A stretch of 64,000 nucleotides of DNA from Mauremys mutica (lineage: Eukaryota > Chordata > Testudines > Geoemydidae), in assembly GCF_020497125.1 (NCBI RefSeq), contig NC_059075.1:33392003-33456002 (forward strand), read 5' to 3'. The position numbers were made by a program, and so were the translations under genes. How positions within the stretch are numbered: the stretch's first letter is position 1; the number at the start of each line of letters is the position of its first letter. Positions 22,643 through 34,799 of this stretch are shown here, piece by piece. Under the pieces are notes generated by a model, which worked only from the letters and a program-made list of their open reading frames with translations, ran no database searches and had not been told where the DNA came from.

Positions 22643-24416
22643 CTCCCCAATCCAAGGGCAAGCCAGCCATGGGACTGCTTCAAAGGGCAGTGGAGCATCG
22701 TCGGTCCCCAGAGCAGAGGCGTCCGTTCCCTGACTCCACAACTGTGACTCCCAGCTCTGGAACCTTGGTCTCTGGCCAGATGGCCCATATCCCTGGCACT
22801 GCGCTCGCAGTCCCCCGCATCGAGGCACCAGTCTCTCAATTCCTGGTACCGACCCACCTCCCACCAGTCGATGCCCCGACATAGGTCTTCATCCCCTAGA
22901 TGGTCTTCAACACATCAGTCTCTGCCAGTGCGAGATCGCTTGCTGCCACAGCACTGGTCCCTGTTGCCCTGGCACCGTTCCCCAATGAGGCATTGGTCAC
23001 CGACTTCCAGGCACTGGTCCCCCGCTCCTAGAGTGAGCCTCCAGATGCAAGCCTCCTCAGCCCCACCTTGGTCCCTGGAAAGTGATTGGTCTGAGTGGGA
23101 GTTTAGCCCCTCACCAAGGAAGCACCGATCTCTTTTGGCTCCGGAGACCAGTGCAGCACTGGCTCTGGCTGTATGGCAGCAGGGCCAATGGCCCTGTTGT
23201 AACCCGTGGGGCATGCTAATGATGCTGGTGTCATATTCATACAACTCCTTGGCCGCTTCGGACAAGCAACTGCTGGTATCAGGCTTGGAACACAGCGCAG
23301 ACTCCAACATGGGGTTGGAGGATCAGGTGCCAATGTCAAGGGAAAATGCCCCAGCTCCTTCCCCCATGGTGCTGTTATCGTCTGAGGCACCTCACATGCC
23401 AGCCCTACTGATGACTTCAAAGAGCACCAAGCTCTGCTTAAAAGAGTGGCTTCTAACCAGGGCTTGGAGGCCGAGGAACTGGCAGAACAATCAGACACCC
23501 TTTTTGACATGCTAACAGCGGCAACCCCAGCATGGCTTGGACTGCTGGTCCATGAGGGTGTTCTAAAGATGGCTAAGGTACTGTGGCAAACCCCTTCATC
23601 CATTCCACTCACCTCCAAACAGGCCAGAAAGAAATATTATGCCTCTGCTAAGGGGTTTGAATATCTCTACACCCACCCACCCCGCAGGTTGGTGCTTGTA
23701 TCGGTGGCCAATGAAAGGGGCAGGCAGGGTCAGGTGAGTGCCATGCCTAAAAATAAGAATGTCAAGGGATTGGACCTTTTTGGAAGAAAAATGTATTAGA
23801 CGGCTAGTCTCCAGTTTAGGGTGTCCAACAACCAGGTCCTGTTGGGAAGGTATAACTTTAATCTGTGGGACTCCCTCAACAAGTTTAAGGATGCTTTGCC
23901 ACAGGACCTTGGCCAGGAGTTTGTGACCATCCTGGAAGAGGGCAAGGGGGTGGCTAGGGGCTCCCACCAGATGGCCTGGGATGCAGCCAATTCAGCTTCA
24001 AGAGTCGTTGCCTCTACTATGGTAATGAGGCACAGTTCCTGGCTTCAATCCTCAGGTTTATTCCAGGAGATGCAGTCCTCCATTCAAGACCTTCCATTTG
24101 AAGGCAAGGGGCTCTTCTTGGAGCAAATGGATGAGAGACTGCATGGTCTCAAAGACTCCCAAGCCACTCTGTGCCCGCTGGGCCTCCACACACTACAGGC
24201 ATCAAGAAAGCAGTTCTGTCCTCTTCTGCCACCCAGGTCCTGGAGGTCTCCTCAGCAAAGTGCCTTCAAAGTTGCCTCTCTTCCTCCCATTCACCTGCCC
24301 AGCCCGGCCCTGTGAGACACCAAGGGGGCCTGAGACAGGCATTTTGAGGGTGCGCACAAGGACAGTGCCCCAGTCAGACTCCAGGATCCACCATCCAATT
24401 CTTATCTCAACCATCT

Positions 24417-24876
24417 GTGTCCCTTCCGGTCGGCATGGTCACAAATAACCTCAGACTGTTGGGTGCTCAGTATAATATCTTTGGGCTACACCCTGCAGTT
24501 CTCAACTCCCTCCTCCCTCCCACTCCCCCTTCCCCTTCCCTCTTTCGGGACCCTTCTCACAAGCAACTCCTTGTTCAGGAGGTGGAAAACCTTCTAGGAA
24601 TGGGGGCAGTGGAGGAGATGCCTCAAGACTTGAGGGGGAGGAAAGGATTTTACTCCCACTATTTCCTAATCCTGAAAGGGGGCTTAAGACCCATTTTGGA
24701 CCTGCAGCATCTCAACAGATATCTCAAGACCATGCAACATGGTCTCCCTAGCCTCCAACATCCCCTCCCTGGATCTAGGAAATTGGTACACCACCCTTGA
24801 TTTGAAGGATGCATACTTTCATATTTCTATCTTACCAGGGCACAGATGATTCCTCCATTTTGTGGTGGGTCAGCGC
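24417..24876 (+). pseudogene. DIRS-A reverse transcriptase, N-terminal part
   Basis: Reads GMGAVEEMPQDLRGRKGFYS, HYFLILKGGLRPILDLQHLN and then, after a frame change, LDLKDAYFHISILPGHR at about 24797-24848, the RT motif A region with its catalytic Asp (LDLKDAYFHI). It is cut at 24876 by the retroviral insertion, and the remainder resumes at 31496. Confidence 0.72.
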
Positions 24877-25420
24877 TGTTGCCGGCTTAAAGAGCCCGAG
24901 GCGGAGCAACAGCAGGGTTCGTTGCCCGGTGTGCGTCGCACTAATTATCACACCAGGGTGGAGAAGCAAAACCAGGTTTATTTGGGCCCAAAGAAAGGTG
25001 CCAGGGAGAAAAGCCTTCTCAAATCCTGCACGCCCGCGCGCAGGCGGGGTCCCAGCATTTATACCCCACTTGTTTGTGTAAGCCTTTTGTTCGGTTTTCC
25101 CCCTCACCCCTCCCTTCCCAGCAGCAGCTACATTAGGCATTACATTTCAGTGTGTTAGAAAAGGTTCTCATGCACAAGCTTATCTGTGGCCTTGACAGAA
25201 CAAACACATACAGATTTTCCTTCCCCCTCTCCCCCTCCTCCCCGCCGCTTTTGCTGTTCCAAACTCCTACATTTGCAAGCGGAGATTGCTGACAGCTACA
25301 CATTTTGCTTGCAGTCTGTTAGCATCTTAGGCTGGTTAAAGTTTACAGCATGTAAGAACTTTGGTTCACTTCAGGCCCAAAGTCACAACTTTGGTTTACT
25401 TAGGCCTAGTGGCACCAACA
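24877..25420 (-). repeat. 3' LTR of the retrovirus
   Basis: Pair of the LTR at 30953. On the element strand it is preceded by a polypurine tract (plus-strand ATTCCCCCCTTTGAG from 25421). Confidence 0.88.
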
Positions 25421-25559
25421 ATTCCCCCCTTTGAGAATACTCAACAAACTTTTGGCGAGTTTTCTCAAACTTTAAAAACAAAAAACAAGGAAGCTTTACA
25501 GATATATGTACAACTGCTCTTTTGAGCTTAGTTACCCCAACCCAGGAATGAATGCATGG

Positions 25560-26340
25560 ACAAAAGAGTGGAATGTCCATTTAACAACTAAGGGATTGGG
25601 ACACTGACTATAAATCAGGTAGGTATACCAAGTGGTTTAATTTCCCAGATGTCTTCGTGAATAATTCAGTCCCATATGCATGCTCCCCATGGACCCAGCA
25701 GGATTCGGTATGTGGAAACCACACCCACCCTAACCGATCCATATGCTTGGAAGGAGCACTTTGAATGTCCCCACTTCCATCCAGAAAGTGTCCAAGTATG
25801 TCTTCATGACCACAGATCAGATGGTACTCCTGATGCATCTGTAAGGGCAGTGGGCCAAGTCTAGTCTAGATCCCACTGCAATGCCTTCCCAGCCTCAGTG
25901 ATATGCAATACCATCTCTGTCAGTAACTTCTGGGTCATGGAATTAAGGGCTGAAATGACATGTAACTCACCAACTCCAGCCTGTACTTAAGATAGCTGAG
26001 TTTCAAGAATAAGGCTAGTAGCCTTTTCTAGTTGGCCCAATTTTTTATCATGTTCTTTGCTTTTAGATATTGGCCCTAGCCCACAGGGATCTGCTCAATT
26101 CTCTTTCTTTCCAGAGGAAATAACCCAGGCCCTCTGTTGTGCTAATCTAATGGCATCCCCTTGTGAGCAATCTGGGTATGTAGAAGTGATTTGAAAACTG
26201 GATAAGGGCAATGTCATTACATACTGAAGGATTTATCCAAAACACAGGGCACAGCCTGTAGATTAAACCCCAAAAGTCAATTAATACCACATTCCCAATC
26301 ATGGGTCCCATAAATTTCTTCCTGCCAGTGTACAATTCTT
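25560..26340 (-). pseudogene. envelope-like remnant (tentative)
   Basis: Downstream of the integrase end on the element strand. Minus-strand reading around 26060-25880 gives KKLGQLEKATSLILETQLS and then HVISALNSMTQKLLTEMVLH, a heptad-like helix as in transmembrane subunits. Several stops break it. The placement fits env; the sequence alone does not prove it. Confidence 0.35.
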
Positions 26341-26607
26341 TGTTTCTTCACCAGGGTCAGTTCTCAATGTCCTTTTAGTCAGGAATTCCTGGACTTTGGC
26401 AATGTCAGTGGAGTGAGTGTTTCTTCTTCTTTCCCAAAACAATTGTGGTTTAGCATCCTACAGGGGAGAGGTTTCCAGCACATATCACCCGGTAATGGCT
26501 TTGCTTTTTCTAGAAAAGTCTAAAGGCACAGTTGGTCTGTCAGTGGACAAGGGAGAGGTTGTCCAGAAGCTGTCCAGAAGCACAGTAGAACTAGAAGAAA
26601 GAATAGG

Positions 26608-26802
26608 CTAATCATCAATAGGAAAATTCTTCTGATATGGAGGGGTCTTTTTGCAGTGAGAATCCTGGGTCCAAGCAGTCAGTCTTTGGCACTTCACAGC
26701 AGTGTTGGTAGACAGGAGGACTTGGAAAGGGCCTTTCCAGCGTGGAGCCAAGGCAGTCTTTCGTTGATGGATCTTTATGTAGACCCAGTCTTCTGGTTCC
26801 AA
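26608..26802 (-). pseudogene. retroviral integrase C-terminal domain
   Basis: Reads PEDWVYIKIHQRKTALAPRW, GPFQVLLSTNTAVKC and then SHCKK. This is the GPY/F-type C-terminal integrase domain of gammaretrovirus-like pol (W..R..L.P.W.GP..V). The catalytic core is not present. It ends at a TAG followed by degenerate sequence. In viruses of this type the envelope gene overlaps or follows directly, which agrees with the next feature. Confidence 0.72.
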
Positions 26803-29800
26803 GGAGTGGGCAGGGCTGCTAGGATCTTTGGGTTGTTTCTTCTTTACCTGTGAGAAAAAAAAAACCTAACACATTGCATTAGTGTCTTTGCAGATTTTAC
26901 AAATTTTATAGTTGCATGGGCAAATTTAAGTCCCCCTTTTTTTTCTGGTTTTTAGCCAAGTAATGGTTCTTATACTTATTAGTGCCAAAGGAAGGGCATC
27001 TGGCCACGTTAAGTTTGTCTCAGCACAAATCTTGGCCAGTTTATTTTTAGCATGTTAACTATTCTTTTTCCTTTTCCCATTTTTTTCTTTAACCTATAAA
27101 GGAAACTTTTACTTATACACCTTTTGTTAACAATGAACACATACACAGTACATTAGTCTTATTTAATGTATGCCACATATACCCTTTTACTAAAATAACC
27201 TTATTACAGAGCTTTAGAACAACAGGCCAGGACAAGCACACCCACTTTGATGAGTTCACTTAATATAACCTCTAGTCCAATAGCTTTCCACCATCCCCAG
27301 CCCTCTGGCTAGAAGTCTGAGGTAGCCAGAAGGATCCCATGTACAATATGGGGAGTGGGTTAACTTTCCATGTCCTTGCTTTCAAAGACTGTTAGTATGC
27401 AAATTTTAATAACCATTCTAAATTAAAAGATTTGGCCAATGAAGTTTCTTTCTCTTACTTAAGAAAATGTATTAGACTTTAGTATATCACATTTTTTTGA
27501 TATATCCAAACACTTTGTATTCTAAGTAGAACAAAACAAGTATCTGCATTTCAATTTGACACTGCTGCTTAATTTTAAATCAAACCATCTCATAAAAATA
27601 TTAAACACAACAATTTTGGCCACGGGACAAACACCACAAGACAGAACATAGAACACAAAACATAATTGTTACTCTGTCAGTAAATGCATGATATGTTGAA
27701 TGCTGTTCAGCTGGCATTAGTTTTCTTTGATTATCTGAAAGACAAAACAGAAGTCTACCCCCTTCTGGGCAGTCAATCATTACTTAAAATATACGAATAC
27801 TCTTGTTAATTCAGGAGAATTACCCCATATTTTCTTTGCCTGAATTTATTTACAAACATTTCAAAGACACCAAAAACTTCTCTTTAGCATTTTTACAAAG
27901 TTCAACTGCTGTTCCCTCCAGCAACTAAAGAGTTAACTTTTCACTTTCCCTTAAAAATCACATGCTCTTCCCTTAAATCACTTGCTTTTTCCTTCAGCAG
28001 CCACTTACCAATTCAAATCACCATTTCAAATATCCTCCTGAGTATTTGAAATTTCCATGCTTATACTCACTTACTCCTTTTCACTACACCCTCAAAAGTT
28101 TCCAACCTGTTTTCCAATCTCTCTGCTGCCTGTCCGCCTGGGCCCGATCCTGCTTTTCTCGCTGAACTGTTCTTATCCTGGACACAAACTTATTCCACTA
28201 CCAGTTTAGCTAGGAGGGTGGGCTTCACAACTAGCCCCCACCCTTCTGGTCTTTTCCCTAAAATATTTTACTCCCAAAACTACTCAAGTCCTCCCTAGTA
28301 AGGCTTGCCACCTGGCAAAAATACATGGCCATTGGGTAGAGGCCATTTACTTAACACACAATCCAAACTCCTAAAGGGGGTCTACCCAGAGACCCACCCA
28401 TTTGTCTGCTGACACTTAAACAGAAAAGAAAATTACACAGAGAGCAGAGAAAATTACAGTCTAAGCCAGATTTTTCCTACTTCTATTACATTGTCCGTCA
28501 CGGGGGGGCGGGACAGAATTATCTCAATACAACCTCAGAGCTTCATCGCACACATGGCTTCCACCCTGAGGAATTACGAACGAGAAGTTCAGTTCCGCCC
28601 ACACACCCAACGCCCAAATAAACAGAGCAGAAAAACCAACAGTAACCGGTTAAACAGAACAGAGCTAAAACTAGATAGTGCACCAAAACCAGATAGTGTT
28701 TCCTTATTCTATTAGGGCTCACCTTTAACCATACAATCCTTATTATATAATACCAAACAATACCAAACAAAGCAAACATAAAATAACAAGGGTAAAACAG
28801 ATGGTGTAAATTCTGCAGGGCTTCCCAATTCTCTATTGCTCACCAAACTGACAAATTTCTGTTACCAATTATCCCTTATGTCAGGTGATCAAACTGACAT
28901 TGCAGGACTGGGGGGGGTAGATAGAGAAATCACACCATATATCCAAATTTTAAAGCTTCATTAAAAATAATAAAACAACAATGGAAAGTATTGGGAACAC
29001 TCCCACATCACTCAGGAAAAAATATGAATGCTCCAAGCCTTAAGCCACTTTAATACTTACACATATCCAGACTGGCATGTCTGTGTATAATGTTCAGAGA
29101 AGGAAAATAGGTGGACGGGAGAGTATCCTGTATACAGCTTGTCCAGAATTTCCAACATGCTTCCACTCTTGGGATGGCTGTTCTTTTACACCCTGGACTC
29201 TCCTGCGGCGTCTCTTTCAGAGATTCCAGTTCAGGTCAGCTGCCCTATGGCTTTTCCAGTGTCACCGAGCCATACCAGCTACAGGGTTGCAGAAGCACAC
29301 TGTTGGATCTCACTGGAGAATTAAGCTTTGCAAATGCAATCTCAGTTCTGTAATTTATACTGCCCTTGGTTTGCCTCTGTTTATTTTCCACAACCAGCTG
29401 GAGCTGAAAGTAGTTTTACTTAGCATAGTCTGTGTGCTGGCTCTTGACCTTGTAGGCAGAGCAGCTCTCTCTTTATCTCTGGGGTTAGCCGAGTTTCAAA
29501 TTAACCCGTTCCTAGACAAATTGCTCACACTGTGTCAGAGGCTTTTCTTTGTGATTAAAAGCTCCTCTGAGATATATGATCTTATCTAGATTGAAGATAC
29601 CTTCTAATGGGCACTGTTTAGATGGATTTTTACACATGTGAAGATTCCAATTCTCTAAATACCTGCAGGTTTTAGGACCATAATGTACGTACATGTACTA
29701 TGCTGGGGTACCCTTAGGGGGTGAGGTAGAATTTTTAGACTGTCTCTTACCCATTTTCCACTTACACACACAGAGAGGGTACCCTGTCCGCACTAGCGGC

Positions 29801-30374
29801 TCATAAACTAAGAATCTCTCCCTACAGAACAGTCACACAGGGGAGACTAACAAGGATGACTGACTCTCCTACATCCCCTTTCAGCAAAGAGCGTCGGCTA
29901 GTCTCTGGGAGACACAGCGCCGTATACTCTAATTGCATCCAATGAGATGATCAGACTGTCAGTAGCCCACACGGAAAGGAAGGGGGGGAGGGAAGATGGG
30001 TTCACACATTCCTAGACCCAGGCAGCTTCCTCGCCGGACGATGCCAGGCTGAGTCAGCCCACCGTGGGTCGGATCTCCTAAAGATCCACTAGTTACTGGG
30101 CTTGCGTTAGACTACTCCTGATCATTAGCAATCGCTTCACAGGGCAATCTGGGCGTCTTCCAGCAACGAACACTCACATAGGTATACACACACACACACA
30201 CACCAAGGCCATTGTTTCCTATTGCCACGATGCATCTTATCTTGCTGCACAGTCAATAAATTCAAATGGCATGAGCCCAGCAGAGACAGACATTCCCACG
30301 GACAGTTCTCCTCCCAGTGCAGCTCTGGGGCATATGATGAGGGATTTTTACAAGAGCTCTACATACAAACAGCT
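26803..30374 (-). other. interior of the retrovirus, no coding blocks recognised
   Basis: I could not find capsid, protease, reverse transcriptase or RNase H signatures on the minus strand here. It contains an (AC)n run at 30185-30204 and AT-rich, stop-dense DNA. Open frames on the plus strand at 28491-28715 and 29077-29589 are antisense and look accidental. Confidence 0.45.
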
Positions 30375-30638
30375 TCAGAAGCTACCCATTCGCTGACAAA
30401 ACAGAAATAATTGAAGGATCATGTTGGAATTAAGTGATCCTTCTGGTGGCCACCTTTCCTGGCTCTCTAACTGATACTGAGGCCAGTCTACTGTATAAAA
30501 TCTTTTCAGTTTACTTTTAGTCATTGGATTCAAACCAAATACCTTCCAATTTGCTAGAATGCATTCTAGGGGCGTACACCTTGCCCTACTAACCTTACCC
30601 TGTCCTTGCCCCATACCATGGGCTTGTCCTTGACCCAC
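30375..30638 (-). pseudogene. retroviral gag matrix fragment
   Basis: A frame of 87 codons starting MGQGQ, so a Gly at position 2 could be myristoylated. It has CTPLECILANWKVFGL, a Trp-Pro-Gln-Tyr block and LQLFLFCQRMGSF, the pattern of gamma-type matrix proteins. It stops just after the matrix core; no capsid follows. The leader from the primer site to this start is about 290 bases. Confidence 0.6.
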
Positions 30639-30926
30639 TATAAAACGCTCCCTCGTCTAGTGGGAATTACAACGGCTGGGCGTCCCGAGCCTCGGGCAAA
30701 AGTCCACACCACTGGACTGTTCCTACCTGATCCACAGGACCGGTTCCCCACCGTCGCCCGTAGCTGCTTCTCCACTATCTGAGTGCGTTGCACCGTTGTG
30801 CCCTCCAAGGTCAGCCTGACGCGTCTCTGCCGAGGCCCCCGGTAAAGACACCAGTGCGCGCTAGGCATCGGCTGTGACCATCGTCCACCGGCCATTGGAG
30901 GAGTCCGGGCAAGGCACAATTTTGCC

Positions 30927-30948
30927 TCGAGCCCACCCAGGGACGCCA
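30927..30948 (-). promoter_or_regulatory. primer binding site, tRNA-Asn
   Basis: Four bases inside the 5' LTR. The plus strand GCCCACCCAGGGACGCCA with its preceding TCGA equals, as I recall it, the 3' end of vertebrate tRNA-Asn(GTT) plus CCA over all 22 bases. A clear tRNA-Asn primer site is uncommon among retroviruses. Confidence 0.78.
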
Positions 30949-30952
30949 AAAC

Positions 30953-31495
30953 TGTTGCCGGCTTAAAGAGCCCGAGGCGGAGCAACAGCAGGGTTCGTTG
31001 CCCGGTGTGCGTCGCACTAATTATCACACCAGGGTGGAGAAGCAAAACCAGGTTTATTTGGGCCCAAAGAAAGGTGCCAGGGAGAAAAGCCTTCTCAAAT
31101 CCTGCACGCCCGCGCGCAGGCGGGATCCCAGCATTTATACCCCACTTGTTTGTGTAAGCCTTTTGTTCGGTTTTCCCCCTCACCCCTCCCTTCCCAGCAG
31201 CAGCTACATTAGGCATTACATTTCAGTGTGTTAGAAAAGGTTCTCATGCACAAGCTTATCTGTGGCCTTGACAGAACAAACACATACAGATTTTCCTTCC
31301 CCCTCTCCCCCTCTCCCCGCCGCTTTTGCTGTTCCAAACTCCTACATTTGCAAGCGGAGATTGCTGACAGCTACACATTTTGCTTGCAGTCTGTTAGCAT
31401 CTTAGGCTGGTTAAAGTTTACAGCATGTAAGAACTTTGGTTCACTTCAGGCCCAAAGTCACAACTTTGGTTTACTCAGGCCTAGTGGCACCAACA
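30953..31495 (-). repeat. 5' LTR of the retrovirus
   Basis: Minus-strand TATAAA at 31139-31134 and AATAAA at 31058-31053 define U3, R and U5 in the proper order. The tract between them is GC-rich (CGCGCGGGCG). Confidence 0.88.
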
Positions 31496-32305
31496 AGCGC
31501 CATTTCCAGTGTATGGTGCTACCTTCGGCCTCTCATCGACCCTGAGAGTATTTACAAAGGGTATGGCACCAGTGGCCACTTACCTGAGGCATTGAGGCAT
31601 TCAGGTCTATCTATATCTCAACAACTGGATCATCAAGGGAAAATCTTGGGACCAGGTGCAAAGGAGCCTCAGTCTGGTACGATCCACCTGTCCTGAGCTG
31701 GGTCTGTTGATAAATGAAAAGAAATCAACCCTGACCCCAGTGAGGTGTATAGAGTTCATAGGAGCGATACTCGACTCCACACAAGCCAGAGCTTTCTTCT
31801 CGGAAAGCCGTTTCCAAGCTATAGCTGACCTGATAGCTCATGTGATGGCCTACCCTCTCACCACTGCGTCCATGTGCCGAAAGCCCTTGGGCAACATAGC
31901 AATGTGCACTTACGTGGTGCGCATGCGCAGCTTCATTTCCGGCCCCTGCAAGTATGGTTGATGTCCGTCTACATCCCCAACAGACATGTTCTGGACCGGG
32001 TAGTCATGGTACCAAGTCACATCTGGTCATCCCTGAAGTGGTGGTCAGACCCTGACTCAGTCTTAGAGAGAGTTCCCTTTGCGACCCCGTCCCCATCGGC
32101 CACTCAAGGCTCCGATGCTTCAGATCTGGGTTGGGGAGCCCACCTCTGTGATCTCAGCAAGGTTGTTGGTCGCGGGACAATTGATCCCTCCACATAAACG
32201 TCAGAGAGCTCAGAACGGTTCGCTTGGCCTGCCAGGCTTTCCTGCATCACCTGAAGGGCAAGGTGGTCCAAACCTGACGGACAATGCTGTGGCAATGTTT
32301 TACAG
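31496..32305 (+). pseudogene. DIRS-A reverse transcriptase C-terminal part and RNase H
   Basis: After the retrovirus, RHFQCMVLP continues the RT palm. Further on SLVRSTCPELGLLINEKKS and IEFIGAILDSTQARAFF form the thumb region, then VSIPNRHVLDRV-like text at 31965-32000 and SDASDLGWGAHLCDLS at 32107-32157 (RNase H; the D.S..GWGAH block). The YxDD segment lies in scrambled frames around 31560-31620. The copy ends at 32302 where a DNA element begins. Confidence 0.62.
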
Positions 32306-33156
32306 TAACTCCTCACTTAACGTTGTAATTATGTTCCTGAAAAATGCAACTTTTTGTACACATCAATGATGATTGTGAAGTTTGGTTGAGATGGTGAAGA
32401 CAGAGGGTGGGATATTTCTCAGGGAATCCCTTACTACTAAATGATGAACTAGCACTGGCTGAGCCCTCAAGGATTAACCCATTATTGTTAATGTAGCCTT
32501 ACACTCTTCAAGGCAGCACGAATGGAGGGAAGGGAGACAGCATGGCAGACAGAGACAGACACACACCCCCTGTGAGAGAGAGAGAGAGATGCGCATTGCC
32601 CCTTTTAAGTACGCTGACCCCACTCTAAGTACACTGCCTTTTTAAGTAGATCAGCAAGTTGAGACAGAAGCTGCTGCAAGTAAGCTCTCTCCGTCCTGAG
32701 CCCTGTCGTGTCCCCAACCTGCTCTGTGGAGATGGGGTAAGTGGGGTGCAGGAGGGCGGGGGACACCTTGACATTAGCCCCCCCCCCTTTTCTCCCTCCC
32801 TGCACAGGAAGCAGGAGGCTCCCGGGAGCAGCTCCAAGGCAGAGGGCAGGAGCAGCACATGGCAGTGGGGGAGGGACAGCTGAACTGCCCAGCAATTGAT
32901 AGTCTGCTGGGTGGCTGTGGCACAGGGAACTTAGAAGAGTGGGGAGCTGATGTGGGGGCTGCCAGTCCACCCTCCAAGCCCCCACCAGCTAGCTCCAATG
33001 GGCTGCTCTTTCTGCAAGCAGTGGACAAAGCAGGCAGCTGCCAAACGACGTTATAAGGGAGCATTGTGCAATTTTAAACGAGCATGTTCTCTAATTGATC
33101 AGCAATGTAACAGCGAAGCAACATTAACCGAGATGACTTTAAGTGAAGGTTTCCTG
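32303..33156. mobile_element. non-autonomous DNA element, Tc1/mariner-Tigger-like ends
   Basis: Starts CAGTAACTCCTCACTTAACG after a TA. Its other end (GACTTTAAGTGAAGGTTTCCTG) is roughly inverse, though worn. TA target and CAG..CTCACTTAACG ends recall pogo/Tigger-type elements. The interior has a (GA)n run at 32575-32590 and no transposase. It interrupts DIRS-A in its RNase H region. Confidence 0.55.
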
Positions 33157-33172
33157 AGAAAACTACAATGCA

Positions 33173-33775
33173 TTGGTGACCTTCCAGAAAAACCCCATCC
33201 TAGCCACCATGGATGTAGAGGCTCTCTACACAAAGATCCCACACACAGATGGAATACAAGCTGTCAGGAACAGTATCACTGATGATGCCACAGCACAACT
33301 GGTTGCTGAGCTCTGTGACTTTATCCTCACACACAACTATTTCAAATTTGATGACAATATATACTTCCAGACCAGTGGCACTGCTATGGGCAGCCACATG
33401 GCCCCACAATATGCCAACATTTTTATGACTGACCTAGAACAATGCTTCCTCAGCTCTCGTCCACTCACGCCCCTTCTCTACCTACGCTACATTGATGACA
33501 TCTTCATCATCTGGACCCATGGAAGGGAGACTCTGGAAAAATTCCACCACAATTTCAACAGCTTCCACCCCACCATCAACCTCAGCCTGGACCAATCTAC
33601 ACGAGAGGTTGACTTCCTAGACACCACGGTGCAAATAAGTGATGGTCACATTAACACCACCCTATACCGAAAACCCATCGACCGCTATGCCTACCTTCAT
33701 GCTTCCAGCTTCCATCCCGGACACACCACAGGATCCATTTTCTACAGCCAAGCACTGAGGAACAACCGCATCTGA
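33173..33775 (+). pseudogene. Penelope reverse transcriptase, N-truncated
   Basis: 200 codons open. TMDVEALYTKIPHTDGI is motif A with the catalytic Asp, FQTSGTAMGSHMAPQYANIF is motif B and LRYIDDIFIIW is motif C (YIDD). VDFLDTTVQI and LYRKPIDRYAYLHASSFHPG follow, the typical Penelope thumb text. It ends with a TGA; the linker to the endonuclease continues in another frame from 33835. The fingers domain is absent, so it is inactive. Confidence 0.82.
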
Positions 33776-33834
33776 TCAAACCCCTCAGACAGAGACCAAC
33801 ACCTACAAAATCTTCACCAAGCATTCTCAAAACT

Positions 33835-34533
33835 ATGGTACCCGCACAAGGAAATAAGGAAACAGATCAACAGAGCCAGACGTGTACCCAGAAGCCTCTA
33901 CTGCAAGACAAGCCCAAGAAAGAAACCAACAGAACTCCACTGGCCATCACATACAGTCCCCAGCTAAAATCTCTCCAACGCATCATCAGTGATGTACAAC
34001 CCATCCTGGACAATGATCCCTCACTTTCACAGGCCTTGGGTGGGAGGCCAGTCCTTGCCCACAGACAGCCCGCCAACCTGAAGCATATTCTCACCAGTAA
34101 CTACACACCGCACCATAGTAACTCTAACTCAGGAACCAATCCATGCAACAAACCTCGATTCCAGCTCTGCCCACATATCTACACCAGCGACACCATCACA
34201 GGACCTAACCAGATCAGCCACACCATCACCAGTTCATTCACCTGCACGTCCACCAATGTAATATACACCATCATATGCCAGTATTGCCCCTCTGTTATGT
34301 ACATCAGCCAAACTGGACAGTCCCTACATAAAAGGATAAATGGACACAAGTCAAATATTAGGAATGGCAATATACAAAAACCTGTAGGAGAACACTTCAG
34401 TCTCCCTGGACACACAATAGCAGATTTAAAGGTAGCCATCCTGCAGCAAAAAAACTTCAGGACCAGACTTCAAAGAGAAACTGCTGAGCTTCAGTTCATC
34501 TGCAAATTTGTAACACTATCAGCTCAGGATTAA
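33835..34533 (+). pseudogene. Penelope GIY-YIG endonuclease region
   Basis: 232 codons open. A linker (ISDVQPILDNDPSLSQAL, GRPVLAHRQPANLKHIL) precedes a Cys-containing module and NVIYTIICQYCPSVMYISQ, where the two tyrosine motifs of the GIY-YIG fold stand (Y-T-I and Y-I-S, the second altered from Y-I-G). Then SLHKRINGHKSNIRN holds the catalytic Arg-helix, and EHFSLPGHTIADLKV follows, as in other Penelope elements. The frame is intact though separated from the RT by a stop. Confidence 0.78.
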
Positions 34534-34799
34534 ACAAAGACTGTAAATGGCTAGCCAACTACAAAAGCAGTTTCCCCTCCCTTAGTGTTCACACCTCAAC
34601 TGCTAGAAGAGGGCCTCATCCTCCCTGATTGAACTAACCTTGTTATCTCCTTGTTATCTTGCCTGCATATTTATACCTGCCTCTGGAAATTTCCACCTCA
34701 TGTGTCTGATGAAGTGGTTATTCACCCACAAAAGTTTATGCTCCAATACATCTGTTAGTCTGTAAGGGCCACAGGACTCTCTGTCACTTTTTAATGGTT

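Larger units (their letters stand above)
19399..24315 (+). pseudogene. DIRS-A gag-like gene, split by the Gypsy insertion
   Basis: The N-terminal part (19400-19888) has CSTCNRLMPVSD and CLKCLGESHIKETCRIC, a Cys-rich zinc-binding-like module (two CxxC pairs and C-x-H) shared by all DIRS copies here. It breaks at 19990 and resumes at 22643 with a low-complexity Ser/Pro/Trp-rich region. The conserved core follows: KMAKVLWQTPSSIPLTSKQA, KKYYASAKGFEYLYTHP, GLDLFGRKMY and SSIQDLPFEGKGLF. The TAG after RKMY at 23798 and other frame changes break it. Role in DIRS: the putative structural protein; the function is inferred from position. Confidence 0.68.
24877..31495 (-). mobile_element. endogenous retrovirus, young but defective, inside DIRS-A
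   Basis: LTRs at 24877-25420 and 30953-31495 (544 and 543 bp) with TGTTG...CAACA ends; the whole is flanked by the perfect 5-bp duplication AGCGC (24872-24876 and 31496-31500). By eye the LTRs differ at three places (G/A in GGCGGGGTCCC, one CTC deletion-type change, T/C in TTACTTAGG). On the minus strand the order is 5' LTR, tRNA-Asn primer site, a gag matrix start, a long unrecognisable middle, an integrase C-terminus, an envelope-like stretch, polypurine tract and 3' LTR. Near-identical LTRs with a badly degraded coding region suggest it moved as a defective element with helper proteins. Confidence 0.88.
33157..34790 (+). mobile_element. Penelope-like element
   Basis: Carries reverse transcriptase then GIY-YIG-type endonuclease, the diagnostic order of Penelope elements. 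It ends with CACCCACAAAAGTTTATGCT, CCAATACATCTGTTAGTCTG and GCCACAGGACTC, a tail shared with scraps at 10221-10372 and 49147-49258. The N-terminal third of the protein is missing. Sense orientation relative to EML5. Confidence 0.82.

Noticed and set aside
23103..23618. 171-codon minus-strand frame
   Set aside because: Antisense to the DIRS-A gag core.
29077..29589. 170-codon plus-strand frame inside the retrovirus
   Set aside because: Opposite to the element's coding strand; hydrophobic stretches but no recognisable domain. It could be chance.
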